DNA from: Eikenella longinqua
GTDB lineage: Bacteria > Pseudomonadota > Gammaproteobacteria > Burkholderiales > Neisseriaceae
DNA: 18,895 nucleotides
Assembly (NCBI RefSeq): GCF_001648355.1
Contig: NZ_LXSL01000026.1
Coordinates: forward strand, 1-18,895
Direction of reading: 5' to 3'
Shown: in pieces, positions 1 through 7,232 of the stretch
How the letters are laid out: each line of letters starts with the position of its first letter
How positions within the stretch are numbered: position 1 is the first letter of the stretch
The notes under the pieces: model-generated
What the model was told of the DNA's origin: nothing
What the model saw: the letters and a program-made list of their open reading frames with translations, nothing else
Database searches by the model: none
Translations under genes and position numbers: made by a program

Positions 1-46
1 CATTTTATTTGCTTTGGCCAAGGTATAGGGCCGACGACATTTCAAA

Positions 47-64
47 TATGGCGAATTCGCCATA
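47..64. promoter_or_regulatory. 18-bp perfect palindrome, operator-like
   Basis: TATGGCGAATTCGCCATA is a perfect 18-bp palindrome in A/T-rich DNA, with no gene seen in 1-166. Its symmetry is typical of a binding site for a dimeric regulator. It may serve a leftward gene starting at or beyond the window edge (a CAT triplet lies at 1-3, without a good ribosome site), but this is inference. Confidence 0.4.
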
Positions 65-93
65 ATTAAAATTACACTGTCGCATGATGAAGT

Positions 94-120
94 GAACTAG
101 TTCCAAAATGGAACTAGTTC
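94..120. repeat. 12-bp inverted repeat made of two nested palindromes
   Basis: GAACTAGTTCCA (94-105) and its exact reverse complement (109-120) are separated by AAA. Each arm contains the 10-bp palindrome GAACTAGTTC, so the site is at once a direct repeat of a palindrome and a perfect inverted repeat. This is the form of a two-dimer operator. No T-run follows on either strand, so it is not an intrinsic terminator. The regulated gene is not visible. Confidence 0.45.
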
Positions 121-126
121 GAACCC

Positions 127-151
127 AGCCCCGCGAACGCATCACGGGGCT
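127..151. other. GC-rich hairpin downstream of the 183-aa gene
   Basis: AGCCCCG (127-133) pairs with CGGGGCT (145-151) across an 11-nt loop. It lies just past the stop of the leftward gene at 167-718 and could protect or end that transcript. Neither strand has a following T-run, so I do not call it a terminator. An uptake-like sequence begins two bases further on. Confidence 0.35.
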
Positions 152-152
152 T

Positions 153-164
153 GGGCTACCTGAA
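153..164 (+). repeat. DNA uptake sequence, Eikenella dialect (11/12)
   Basis: GGGCTACCTGAA matches AGGCTACCTGAA except for the first base; the 10-mer core GCTACCTGAA is intact. It lies between the 183-aa gene and the hairpin at 127-151. Confidence 0.7.
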
Positions 165-166
165 AA

Positions 167-718
167 TCACGCGTTCAATTGGTGATAACGGGCTTTCTCT
201 GCACTATCGCCATCCCAGGGGAAGTATTGGAAATACTCGTTGTTTGGCACGCTGATGCCCGCCTGTTCGGCCACGTTGCGCAGGAACATGATGCTGTCGG
301 CGGCGTGGTCGTGCAGGGTGGCGGCTAGGCGGCGGTTCAGGCCGCGTATGGCTGCCCGGTGCTGGTAGATAAATTCGGCACAGTACAGGCTGTTGATTAC
401 AGCACCCTGCAAGTTGCGCAGTGGTTGGGGCTGCATATTTTCAGGTAGCCTGTCCAACACTTCGCCGTTCAGCCCGCTTTGTAACGTGAGCGAATGCACA
501 TAAGCCACCGCAGACGGCAGCAGAGGGGCGGCGATTTGGTCAATATGCGCCACGCCGAAGCGCTGATGCACCATGCGGTAGGCTGCCGAATAATCGATAC
601 CGCAGCGGGCGACCAGCAGCTTAACCGCATCCACCAGGCCACGCCGTTCGTCTATTGTGGTTTGGGTTTCCAGCTTGGGGCTACCTGAAACATCTTCCTG
701 CGTATCCAGAAAGCCCAA
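167..718 (-). CDS. Regulator-like protein with a domain resembling the C-terminal part of phage antirepressors
   Basis: The protein has 183 aa if begun at a TTG codon at 718; no ATG lies near the 5' end. Residues about 23-60 (DERRGLVDAVKLL... to RFGVAHIDQI) resemble the segment that closes phage antirepressor/ORF6C-type proteins, with a helical stretch followed by a 'YRMVHQRFGV' motif. The remainder is helical and unrecognised. The gene starts one or two bases after the T-run of a strong leftward terminator (720-741), so it probably has weak or separate expression, and no promoter or ribosome site is obvious in the gap. It contains two uptake sequences, unlike most of the phage genes here, so it may be host DNA or a remnant next to the prophage. 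Function not assigned. Confidence 0.5.
   Translation of the reverse strand: MGFLDTQEDVSGSPKLETQTTIDERRGLVDAVKLLVARCGIDYSAAYRMVHQRFGVAHIDQIAAPLLPSAVAYVHSLTLQSGLNGEVLDRLPENMQPQPLRNLQGAVINSLYCAEFIYQHRAAIRGLNRRLAATLHDHAADSIMFLRNVAEQAGISVPNNEYFQYFPWDGDSAEKARYHQLNA
440..451 (-). repeat. DNA uptake sequence, Eikenella dialect (12/12)
   Basis: TTCAGGTAGCCT is the exact reverse complement of AGGCTACCTGAA. It lies inside the 183-aa coding region. Confidence 0.85.
678..689 (+). repeat. DNA uptake sequence, Eikenella dialect (11/12)
   Basis: GGGCTACCTGAA keeps the 10-mer core and differs from the full 12-mer only at the first base. It lies near the start of the leftward 183-aa gene. Confidence 0.7.
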
Positions 719-719
719 T

Positions 720-741
720 AAAAAAGGCAGCCGAAGCTGCC
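720..741 (-). terminator. Rho-independent terminator of the packaging operon
   Basis: On the minus strand GGCAGC, a TTCG tetraloop and GCTGCC are followed by six T (725-720). The UUCG loop closed by a C-G pair is an especially stable form. It lies 24 bases after the stop of the scaffold-like gene and would end leftward transcription before any coat gene. Confidence 0.85.
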
Positions 742-764
742 AAGTTCCGTCCTAAGGTAAACCC

Positions 765-1775
765 TTACAAGCCGCCAAACATCGCATCTTCCAGCGTCTG
801 CGGTTCGGCTCGTGCCGCTGCTGCTGCCGAAGCGCGCAACGGTTGCACGGCTTGGCGTACCGGTGCCATCGTCTGCTTGATGCCGTTATAGAATGCCTGA
901 ATGGCCGGCAGCCATTGTTCCGGCGGCAGGCTGCCCAACTGGGTTTGCGCGTATTCCACCAGCTTCGGCTCAATCTGCGGCCACATCACATCCGTTTTCG
1001 CCATCTGTGCCGAAAAGTCGTTAATGCCCTGCGCCGCCTGATTGCGTGAAGCCTGCCATTGCTGCTGTTGCAATAACTCCTGCTGTTGCCGCGCCTGCTG
1101 CTGTTTCAGCATCTCCTGTTGCTGTTGCTGCTGCCAGCGTGCCGCCGCCACCTGCCGCGCCATCTCCGCATCCAGCCCCATTTCCCCAATCTGCTGCTGC
1201 AAATCCGGATAGGCACTGAGCAAATCCGCCTGCAAGCTGCGCCCGCTCAAAGCCTCAAACTGCTGGATTTGGCGGCGCAAATAGGCTTCCACCGTGTCAA
1301 AATCCCCGGTCTTCACCGCCTTGGCATAATCAAACAGCTGCGCCACTTCCTCGCCGTTGTTGCAGCTCTCCTGCGCCAAACGCTGAAACTCCTGCACCGT
1401 CTCATCCATCTGCCGGTAGTAGTCGTCTTTGGCGCGGTATTCCTTCACTTGGTTTGCCAGCTCGCGGAAGCGGGTGCTGGCCTTCTCGCCCAGCCCTTCC
1501 GGCTCGGTCAAATCCGCATCCTGCTCCGGTGCGGCGGGCGGCTGTTCGGTTTCCGCCTTCGCTTCTGCCGGTTTCTCTGTTTCCGGCTGTGCCGCTTGAT
1601 CCTGTTCCTCTTGCGCTTCAGCAGCCGGCTCTGCCGCCTGTTCCGGCTCGTCTGCCGCCTGCTCCGTGCCAAACATTGCCTCTTCCAAGCTCTGCGGCTC
1701 GGCTTGGGTCTCCGGCTGCTGCTGTTGTTCGGTTTGTGCTTCCTGCTCGGCTGCCATTTTCACTTCTTCGCTCAT
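765..1775 (-). CDS. Q-rich scaffold-like protein
   Basis: The protein has 336 aa. Its first 100 residues are rich in E, Q, A and P and look disordered; the middle (about 205-245) is dominated by Q runs predicted to form a long helix; the C-terminal part is helical. Composition and position just after the portal fit a phage head scaffolding protein, which guides coat assembly and then leaves the shell; no sequence family is recognised. The start is secure: GGAG lies 7 bases upstream of the ATG, and the ATGA overlaps the portal stop. A 12-residue motif occurs near both ends (25-36 AEPQSLEEAMFG and 323-334 AEPQTLEDAMFG). A terminator follows, and no coat gene is seen downstream. An internal virion protein is an alternative. 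Confidence 0.65.
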   Translation of the reverse strand: MSEEVKMAAEQEAQTEQQQQPETQAEPQSLEEAMFGTEQAADEPEQAAEPAAEAQEEQDQAAQPETEKPAEAKAETEQPPAAPEQDADLTEPEGLGEKASTRFRELANQVKEYRAKDDYYRQMDETVQEFQRLAQESCNNGEEVAQLFDYAKAVKTGDFDTVEAYLRRQIQQFEALSGRSLQADLLSAYPDLQQQIGEMGLDAEMARQVAAARWQQQQQQEMLKQQQARQQQELLQQQQWQASRNQAAQGINDFSAQMAKTDVMWPQIEPKLVEYAQTQLGSLPPEQWLPAIQAFYNGIKQTMAPVRQAVQPLRASAAAAARAEPQTLEDAMFGGL

Positions 1776-3697
1776 TGCATTACTCCGTTGGTCGGTTGTT
1801 GTGTTTCGTCATTCGGTAGCTGCTGCGGGTCGATTCCCGCTTGCGGCATCATCTGCCCCACCGCCTGCATGATTTGCTGGCGCATCATGTCCTGCGTCAT
1901 ATCCGGTATAAATTCGTCCAAGTCGATGCGCTCGTCAAAGCGGTTGAGCGTTTCCTCCAGCATCTTGCGCAAGGCCCCCGCCATGCCGTTCTGCCCCTGC
2001 ATCTGCAATTGCGCCATCTGCCCGATGGTCTCGCGGCACACCGGCATCAGTTGCAGCCATTGGTCGCGCTCCTGGTATTTGTTCGGTTTGCTCATGCTGC
2101 CCGCCTTAATGTCCACCGCCAGATAGCGGAAAGCCACATCCGGCGTCAGGTTTTGCCAGTTGCCCTGCGCCCCCAGTATCTGCGCCACCTCGGCAGGCGA
2201 ATAGCTCTGCACCAAAATCTCCAAGGCATAGCGTGCCATCTCGCGCATCAAATCTTCCATCGTGTCCTGCCGCTCGGAAATGCCGCTCTGCATGCCCATG
2301 CTCATGATTTCCGCCTCGGTGGCGGTCTTCGCTTTGTTGATGTAGCCGCGCGCCGCATCACCGCTGCGGGTCGTCATCTCCACATCACGGAACACCATGC
2401 TCGGGTCAAACAGCGCCTGATTGATTTCCGGCAGCGGGAATTGCTGAATGCTGTTGGCAATCGGCTGCGCCGGATTGATGCTGGCCGCCACCCAAGAGCC
2501 GGTTTCGTCATCACGCACCCTGTCCACCAAGCGTTGCGAATCCCCGGCAGACAAATCCCCCGCCTTCGGCACCACCCACACCGGCTTATTGTATTGGCGG
2601 CTGTTGCGCACCTGGCTGCGCAGGTGGCTGTATTCGTCCTGATAGTCAATCAGCGTCTGCACGTCCGAGAGCGGCCAAAAGCGCCCATCAACCGCGTTAA
2701 ACGCTAAAAGGAAAAACGGATACCAGCGCTCGCCGGTCGGCTGCGGGCGGTAAGGCTCACGCGCCCATTCGCTTGCCCCACGCGCAAAGGTGTACACATG
2801 CTGGGTCGATTTATCCCACACCTCCCACACTTCCAAGAGCTGCTCCGCCTCGTCGATTTCTCCCGCACTGTTCTGCTTCAGGCTACCTGAAGATTCGCCC
2901 TTGTCCTTACCATACAGCCGCGCCCCCTGCGGCAGCTCCTTCTTGGCAAACCGCCGCTTGTATTCCCAGGCGGTCATCCACACCCGATGCCCCAAAGCCT
3001 GCGCGTTCAAGTAATCCCCCAGCTCGCGCACCCCGTCATCCAGCACGAACATATTCTCGCTGGCAATCCTGTCCAGCACCAAGCCTTTCTGCACATACAG
3101 CTCGGTTTCGCCGCGCAAGGCCGCTTCCACATGCTCGGTCTGCATCGCCAGTTCCTGCTGTACCGCCTCCTTGTCCGCGCCCGCCTCGTCCAAAGCCAGC
3201 TTTAAGGCATCCAATTGCGCCACGTTGTCCTGCGCATCCGGCAGGCGGTTGTGCTGCAAAGGGTCTTCGCGGTAGTTGTCCTGCAAAATCAGCTTCAGCC
3301 AGCCCGTGCCCGTGGTCAGCGTGGAGAGCAGGCAGGATTTCATGCGCCGTTTCAAATCCGTGTTCAACACCAGCTCGTGCTGCAATAATTCCTCCGCCGT
3401 CTGCGCAAAGCCCAACCACGGCGACACTTCCCCTTCTTTCGCCACCGCCGCTTTGCCCGGGCGGATTTCAATTTCCGGGTTTTTCGCATAAAGTGCCGGA
3501 ATTAGCGCCGAAAGCGTGCTGAAAATCAAATACGGGTTTACCTTGCGCTCCGTATTCTTTTTCGCCAAATCCACCGCATCGCGGCACACGCCAAACAGCT
3601 TGTGCTGCTTCTCCGCATTTTTCAGCGCCCGCGCCACGCGGTTATCCCACTTTTTCAGCAGCGCATTGCCGCCGTTCGTTCCACTTGCCGAATCCAT
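1772..3697 (-). CDS. Phage portal protein (head-tail connector)
   Basis: The protein has 641 aa. The N-terminal portion (KKNTERKVNPYLIFSTLSAL, then IPALYAKNPEIEIRP) and a later segment with TATEAEIMSMGMQSGISERQ resemble portals of podovirus-like phages, which are larger than most siphovirus portals. The portal is a dodecameric ring at one capsid vertex through which the terminase drives DNA. The sequence lies between the large terminase and the scaffold-like gene, the standard packaging order. The start has TGGAGGG a few bases upstream, and the gene is separated from the terminase stop by 27 bases. Its stop overlaps the next start (ATGA). The family assignment rests on these motifs and on synteny. 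Confidence 0.8.
   Translation of the reverse strand: MDSASGTNGGNALLKKWDNRVARALKNAEKQHKLFGVCRDAVDLAKKNTERKVNPYLIFSTLSALIPALYAKNPEIEIRPGKAAVAKEGEVSPWLGFAQTAEELLQHELVLNTDLKRRMKSCLLSTLTTGTGWLKLILQDNYREDPLQHNRLPDAQDNVAQLDALKLALDEAGADKEAVQQELAMQTEHVEAALRGETELYVQKGLVLDRIASENMFVLDDGVRELGDYLNAQALGHRVWMTAWEYKRRFAKKELPQGARLYGKDKGESSGSLKQNSAGEIDEAEQLLEVWEVWDKSTQHVYTFARGASEWAREPYRPQPTGERWYPFFLLAFNAVDGRFWPLSDVQTLIDYQDEYSHLRSQVRNSRQYNKPVWVVPKAGDLSAGDSQRLVDRVRDDETGSWVAASINPAQPIANSIQQFPLPEINQALFDPSMVFRDVEMTTRSGDAARGYINKAKTATEAEIMSMGMQSGISERQDTMEDLMREMARYALEILVQSYSPAEVAQILGAQGNWQNLTPDVAFRYLAVDIKAGSMSKPNKYQERDQWLQLMPVCRETIGQMAQLQMQGQNGMAGALRKMLEETLNRFDERIDLDEFIPDMTQDMMRQQIMQAVGQMMPQAGIDPQQLPNDETQQPTNGVMQ
2880..2891 (+). 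repeat. DNA uptake sequence, Eikenella dialect (12/12)
   Basis: AGGCTACCTGAA is exact and lies inside the portal gene. It is the only Eikenella-type copy inside the phage genes of this window. Confidence 0.85.
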
Positions 3698-3724
3698 AAG
3701 CCCTCCAGTAAATACCCCGTATTA

Positions 3725-5161
3725 TCAGCCAGTTTTAATCGGTTGCATCCAGCGCAGCCACTCCGGCCGCTCATGCCGTTGCTCCTTCGGCGGTGGCGAG
3801 AGCACCCGCGTCATGCACAAATAGCGCAGCGTATCCGGCGCATGGTCTTCCATATCGCTGTCCACGTCCTCCGGATTGTGCTTGTCATGCTGCAAGGCCG
3901 GCAGCGTGCGGATTAAGTCGCGGCAGGTGTCGAAGAAATACAGGAGCGGCTCGCCCTCGCTGGCCGCCGTGCCCTGTAAACGCAAATGCACCTGCTGCCA
4001 GCCCGCCACCCGCTTATTGTCCGCCGGCCAAAACTGCACCCCCGCCTTCTGCATCGTCTCCGCTTGCGATTCCCCGCCGTTGCTGGCAAATATCGCCGGG
4101 TCAGCCACCATCTGCGCAAAACGCTCATCGCGGCTCATCCGCTTAATCCCCGACGCAATCTCCCCAGCCGGTAAGCGCAAGCCCACATTCGGCTCACCGG
4201 TCGAGCCATACCATTCCCGATACACCACAATCGCATTCTTCGGCAGCAGTTTGCCGCTGTCAGGCAGCCTGAACGTCCCGTCCGACACCGCGCCCCACAA
4301 CACACAGAACGGCTTAGCATAGCCCCAGTCGTGCGCCATGATGCGCGGCCAATGCACCGGCAGCGAGAACGGTTTCAGCACATGGCGCTCGCGGGCAAAC
4401 TCCGCGAAATACGCCCCGTCCACAATATCCCAATCCCCGTTCTTCATCGCCGCCACCAGCGAAGGCGAGCCCAAGCCCGCCAAACGGCTTTCATATTGCG
4501 GGTCGTTTTCCAGCAGGGTCGGGTTATCCGAAAGCCGCGCCGGAATATATTGCCGCAGCATGCCCCCTTCCGCTTCCGGCGTGCGCCGGATTTCCATCGG
4601 CGGCGCATAATCCACAAACATCGCCTTCACCCAAGCATGCCCGATATTGCCCGGATTGCTGCCGCACAAAATCAAAGGCAGCTTGTGCCGGTATTCCTGC
4701 GGCACTTTCAGCCCGCCCAAGCGCACACGCCCGCGCAGAAAGCGGTAAATGCTCTCCGTGAATAAGGTCAGCTCGTCCATCAGCAGCACATGGATTTCCG
4801 CCCCCTGATACTTGTACATATCCTTCTCATGCTGGCAATGGCACAGATAAATCTTCGCCCCGTTCCAAAACTCAAAAATCCCCTTGCTGTCGTTAAACTT
4901 CACATGCCCCGACTGCATCAGCGGCGAGAGCATAGCCCGCAACCCGCTCACCCCTTCCAGGTGGTTTTTGCGCAAATCGTCCGACACCCGCCGGAACAAA
5001 TACACCTGCAAGCCCGCCACCGCCATACACAGCAGCAGCCCCACCACACGCATCAAATGGCTCTTGCCGCCGCCCGCCGCCCCGCCATACAGAATCTCCG
5101 TGGCCTGGCTCAAAAACGCATCCGACTGCCGCTTATGCAGCTTTAAACGCAACTCACTCAC
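3725..5161 (-). CDS. terL: Terminase large subunit (packaging ATPase and nuclease)
   Basis: The protein has 478 aa. The N-terminal ATPase has Walker A GGAAGGGKS at 26-34 and Walker B HVLLMDE at 124-130, with Glu130 as the likely catalytic residue. The C-terminal nuclease of the RNase H fold is indicated by AHDWG (Asp278), VADP (Asp354) and acidic residues near 432-443 before PDTLRYL. It cuts concatemers and pumps DNA through the portal. The start codon is GTG at 5161, overlapping the end of the small subunit by 8 bases, with GGAG about 7 bases upstream. The next gene is the portal. The length is usual for the family. A Kingella-type uptake sequence lies inside the gene. Confidence 0.93.
   Translation of the reverse strand: MSELRLKLHKRQSDAFLSQATEILYGGAAGGGKSHLMRVVGLLLCMAVAGLQVYLFRRVSDDLRKNHLEGVSGLRAMLSPLMQSGHVKFNDSKGIFEFWNGAKIYLCHCQHEKDMYKYQGAEIHVLLMDELTLFTESIYRFLRGRVRLGGLKVPQEYRHKLPLILCGSNPGNIGHAWVKAMFVDYAPPMEIRRTPEAEGGMLRQYIPARLSDNPTLLENDPQYESRLAGLGSPSLVAAMKNGDWDIVDGAYFAEFARERHVLKPFSLPVHWPRIMAHDWGYAKPFCVLWGAVSDGTFRLPDSGKLLPKNAIVVYREWYGSTGEPNVGLRLPAGEIASGIKRMSRDERFAQMVADPAIFASNGGESQAETMQKAGVQFWPADNKRVAGWQQVHLRLQGTAASEGEPLLYFFDTCRDLIRTLPALQHDKHNPEDVDSDMEDHAPDTLRYLCMTRVLSPPPKEQRHERPEWLRWMQPIKTG
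4262..4273 (+). repeat. DNA uptake sequence, Kingella dialect (12/12)
   Basis: AGGCAGCCTGAA matches the Kingella-type uptake 12-mer exactly, within the large terminase gene. It also lies in the odd palindrome TCAGGCAGCCTGA. A chance match in a coding sequence is possible. Confidence 0.45.
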
Positions 5162-5600
5162 GGCTCAGCTCCACCACAATCTTCGGCGGCGTCGGCGTTA
5201 CATCCTCCACCTTGTCCACAAACATACCCAAATGCTTGCCCAACAAGTCCAAGGCTTTGCCCGCGCCGGTCGGTTCCAGCGCATATACTTCCACCTCCCG
5301 CGCCGTTACTTCGCCCAGCTGCGCATTCTTCACAACTTCCGTTATCCGCACCGGCTTCCTACCCATGCAAATATCCCGCAGCTCGCGCAAATCCCGGACT
5401 ACCTCATCTTGGGTCAATTCCACCCGCTCCGAACGTTTGTTTCGCGCCGCTTCAATCGCCTGCTGAATGACAAGTTTTGACAAGTTCTGCGCCCCAATCT
5501 GCCGCGCCGTTTGTTCGCTATACCCCGCCCGAATCGCCGCCTGCGTGGCGTTTAAGTCCACCAGATACTCTTCAACAAACCTCTCCTGTTTCGGCGTCAT
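5154..5600 (-). CDS. terS: Terminase small subunit
   Basis: The protein has 148 aa starting MTPKQERFVEEYLVDLNATQ. The sequence MTPKQ-RFVEEYL-DLNATQAAIRAGYS is the helix-turn-helix signature of the Terminase_2 family, which recognises the phage pac or cos site and loads the large subunit. I chose ATG at 5600 over the upstream TTG at 5624: it has AAGGTGGG upstream, overlaps the previous stop as ATGA, and places the family signature at the N-terminus. The C-terminal part (about 100-148) would contact the large subunit. It overlaps the terL start by 8 bases. Confidence 0.9.
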   Translation of the reverse strand: MTPKQERFVEEYLVDLNATQAAIRAGYSEQTARQIGAQNLSKLVIQQAIEAARNKRSERVELTQDEVVRDLRELRDICMGRKPVRITEVVKNAQLGEVTAREVEVYALEPTGAGKALDLLGKHLGMFVDKVEDVTPTPPKIVVELSRE

Positions 5601-5893
5601 CTTTTCACCCACCTTTTCATCCAAGGGTCAGCGTCCATGCGCATAATCGGCAGCCAGTAATAGCGCACCGGCGTCGAGCGAACGCACCAATAACGTAATT
5701 TCTGCACCCGCATCTCCCGCACATCCGCATACACCACCATGCCTGCATCCGATAGCGCCGTCATCGAGCGCATCACCGACTTCTCATTGCGCCCCACCCG
5801 TCGCGCCAGCTCCTGCGCACATTGCTTGCCGTGCATCTGTAAGCAATGCAGCAGCTCATCCCGCAACAACAACTCACGCCCACGCGCCATCAT
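5597..5893 (-). CDS. Small winged-helix-like phage protein
   Basis: The protein has 98 aa, starting at one of two adjacent ATG codons (5893 or 5890) behind the good ribosome site AAGGGAGG. The residues LLLRDELLHCLQMHGKQCAQELARRVGRNEKSV to GMVVYADV read as a winged helix: a helix, a turn, a recognition helix and a beta wing. It is therefore probably a DNA-binding protein. It overlaps the end of ninB by about 20 bases and ends as ATGA into terS, so it is part of the same transcript. Its position directly before the terminase genes suggests a role in packaging or in late control, but no family is recognised. An upstream TTG at 5950 lacks support. Confidence 0.7.
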   Translation of the reverse strand: MMARGRELLLRDELLHCLQMHGKQCAQELARRVGRNEKSVMRSMTALSDAGMVVYADVREMRVQKLRYWCVRSTPVRYYWLPIMRMDADPWMKRWVKR

Positions 5894-6308
5894 CTGCCTC
5901 CCTTCCAAACACCACCTCATTACCAGCCGCCCAAGCCTGAATGTACTCAATCAAACTCGCCAGCCTGCGTACTCCCATCCGCGCCGTACTCTCCCGCAGA
6001 TTGATGACTTCGCCTTCTAAGCCAATCGCCATTTCAGCCGTGCCGCCCGTAGCAATCCGATGCCCAGAAACAAATATCATCTTCCATTGCTCGATTGAGA
6101 GTTTTTGGCCGTTAAAGGTTTTCTGTTTCGCAATATCCCCCAGCATCGCATGCAGCTTCGCGTTCTGTTCGTCCGTGCGGGTTTTCTCCCGTACCTCCAC
6201 GACTGCTTTGTCATGCACCTGAAGCAGCGCTCCCGCCACCTCATACGCCAGCCGCATCACATCCCGCCGGTTATCCCGCGTGATGAAGCGCTTAAACTTT
6301 TGGCTCAT
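5874..6308 (-). CDS. ninB: NinB-like recombination protein (lambda Orf family)
   Basis: The protein has 144 aa, matching the usual length of NinB/Orf. The segment EKTRTDEQNAKLHAMLGDIA, followed by a Trp (SIEQWKMIF) and a C-terminal EVVFGREAD region, is typical of the family. Lambda Orf is a DNA-binding recombination mediator that can replace RecFOR when the phage SSAP loads on SSB-covered DNA. That fits the SSAP and SSB genes at 17313-18286 in this window. GAGG lies upstream of the ATG. It is followed without a gap by the wHTH gene and terS, not by a Q-like gene. Confidence 0.85.
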   Translation of the reverse strand: MSQKFKRFITRDNRRDVMRLAYEVAGALLQVHDKAVVEVREKTRTDEQNAKLHAMLGDIAKQKTFNGQKLSIEQWKMIFVSGHRIATGGTAEMAIGLEGEVINLRESTARMGVRRLASLIEYIQAWAAGNEVVFGREADDGAWA

Positions 6309-6315
6309 TCGATCC

Positions 6316-6498
6316 TCAACTTTTCCAAAACAGTATGAGGACGAAAATAGAACCTAAGACTGCCAGCAACCCGATAAATGGATGGAAGCATTCCCAATAT
6401 GTGAGGTTGGTCTTGCCGAACCAGCGGAATACGCACATGGTCAGAGAGTACAACAGGGCATAGATAATAAAGACTTTCAAATCCAACAATTTAATCAC
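6316..6498 (-). CDS. Small membrane protein with two predicted TM segments
   Basis: The protein has 60 aa starting at GTG (6498), behind a strong AGGAGA site, and overlaps the ninG stop by 8 bases. Two hydrophobic stretches (about 8-24 and 40-58) are joined by a short loop with charged residues (RWFGKTN). Size and topology would be compatible with a holin, but there is no adjacent endolysin, and its place between ninG and ninB is not the usual lysis position. Function not assigned. The coding sequence is more A/T-rich than its neighbours, which hints at separate acquisition. Confidence 0.6.
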   Translation of the reverse strand: MIKLLDLKVFIIYALLYSLTMCVFRWFGKTNLTYWECFHPFIGLLAVLGSIFVLILFWKS

Positions 6499-7051
6499 GT
6501 TCCATCTCCTTAGCTAATTGCTTATATTTTGAAGTTAATTCGCGCAGCTCTTCCTTCATCCAGCGGCGCGTTTCATGGTCGGCATCCAACTCCTCCACCC
6601 GCGCCAGCCCGATACGCTCTATCAAGCCCTGCCGGTAGCCACGGATATTGCCGCTCTCGTACAGATTGCAGCGCACACAACCGCCATGCACATTGTCCTC
6701 ATCAAAGCGCAGCTTGTTGCTTCTGCCCGCCGGCACATAGTGGCAGGCTTGGAAATTATCCTTCCACGGCGCACCACAGCTAATGCAAGGCTTGCCCCTA
6801 TCCCGCAATCGAATGTAACGGTTGAACGCCTGCTGCGCCTTCTTGGTCAGTTCCGGGATGGTTTCCAGCCTATGCCGCAGCGCCGCCGTCTTTGCCCGCT
6901 CCTTGCGCTTGGATTCACGCTCCGACTTGATGGCCGCCTTGCGCTTCTGTTCGCGCTGATATTCAATCCCGCAAGCTGGGGAGCAGACAAACTGCAGCGG
7001 CCTTTGCTTCTCAAACACCGTGCCGCATACTTTGCATTTACGCTTGGCCAT
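6491..7051 (-). CDS. ninG: NinG-like recombination endonuclease (Rap)
   Basis: The protein has 186 aa. An N-terminal zinc knuckle has C6-C9 and C23-C27; a basic helical linker (about 32-62) follows; an HNH-like domain has C89-C92, H104 and C125-C128 around ACHYVPAGRSNKLRFDEDN. This layout is that of lambda NinG/Rap, a nuclease targeting Holliday junctions and D-loops in phage recombination. The gene is in the replication-nin order known from lambda. The start overlaps the end of the preceding Cys-rich gene by 14 bases and has GAGAG upstream. Confidence 0.9.
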   Translation of the reverse strand: MAKRKCKVCGTVFEKQRPLQFVCSPACGIEYQREQKRKAAIKSERESKRKERAKTAALRHRLETIPELTKKAQQAFNRYIRLRDRGKPCISCGAPWKDNFQACHYVPAGRSNKLRFDEDNVHGGCVRCNLYESGNIRGYRQGLIERIGLARVEELDADHETRRWMKEELRELTSKYKQLAKEMERD

Positions 7052-7232
7052 GTTTTACTCTCTCCAAAATCTCTTCACGGGTCGGCGCACCGGACAGCGC
7101 GGTCAGTTGGTGCAGCATCTTCTCTTGCAGCTTCCTACTTGGTCGGCAGCGGCGGATTTGTTCGGCACAGCAGGCCGGGCAGCGGAAATTCAGCACGGCT
7201 CTGGTTGGTGGGCAGCAGGGGCAGTTATCCAC
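7038..7232 (-). CDS. Small cysteine-rich, probably zinc-binding protein
   Basis: The protein has 64 aa with a GTG start at 7232 that overlaps the dnaC-like stop by 8 bases (GTGGATAA), behind GGGAGA. The first 30 residues hold seven cysteines: C4, C6, C7, C18, C21, C22 and C29, suggesting a zinc-binding knuckle. The C-terminal half (HQLTALSGAPTREEILERV) is a short helical region. Tight overlap on both sides shows it is translated with dnaC-like and ninG genes. Function not recognised. Confidence 0.65.
   Translation of the reverse strand: MDNCPCCPPTRAVLNFRCPACCAEQIRRCRPSRKLQEKMLHQLTALSGAPTREEILERVKHGQA

Noticed and set aside
1..3. CAT as a leftward gene start
   Set aside because: Only three bases are visible and no ribosome site precedes it.
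103..160. tRNA-like fragment containing GTTCGAAC
   Set aside because: The GTTCGAAC is part of the inverted repeat at 94-120 and the hairpin at 127-151; no acceptor, D or anticodon arms can be assembled.
1080..1140. CAG/CTG tandem repeat as a mobile or satellite repeat
   Set aside because: It is the Gln-rich helix of the scaffold-like protein with imperfect units.
1086..2126. 346-aa Leu/Arg-rich ORF on the plus strand
   Set aside because: It is the antisense reading of the Q-rich scaffold gene (CAG and CTG codons) and the portal end. The sequence has low-complexity composition and no ribosome site.
5600..5624. Earlier TTG start for terS
   Set aside because: The ATG at 5600 has a better ribosome site and an ATGA overlap, and the family signature begins there.
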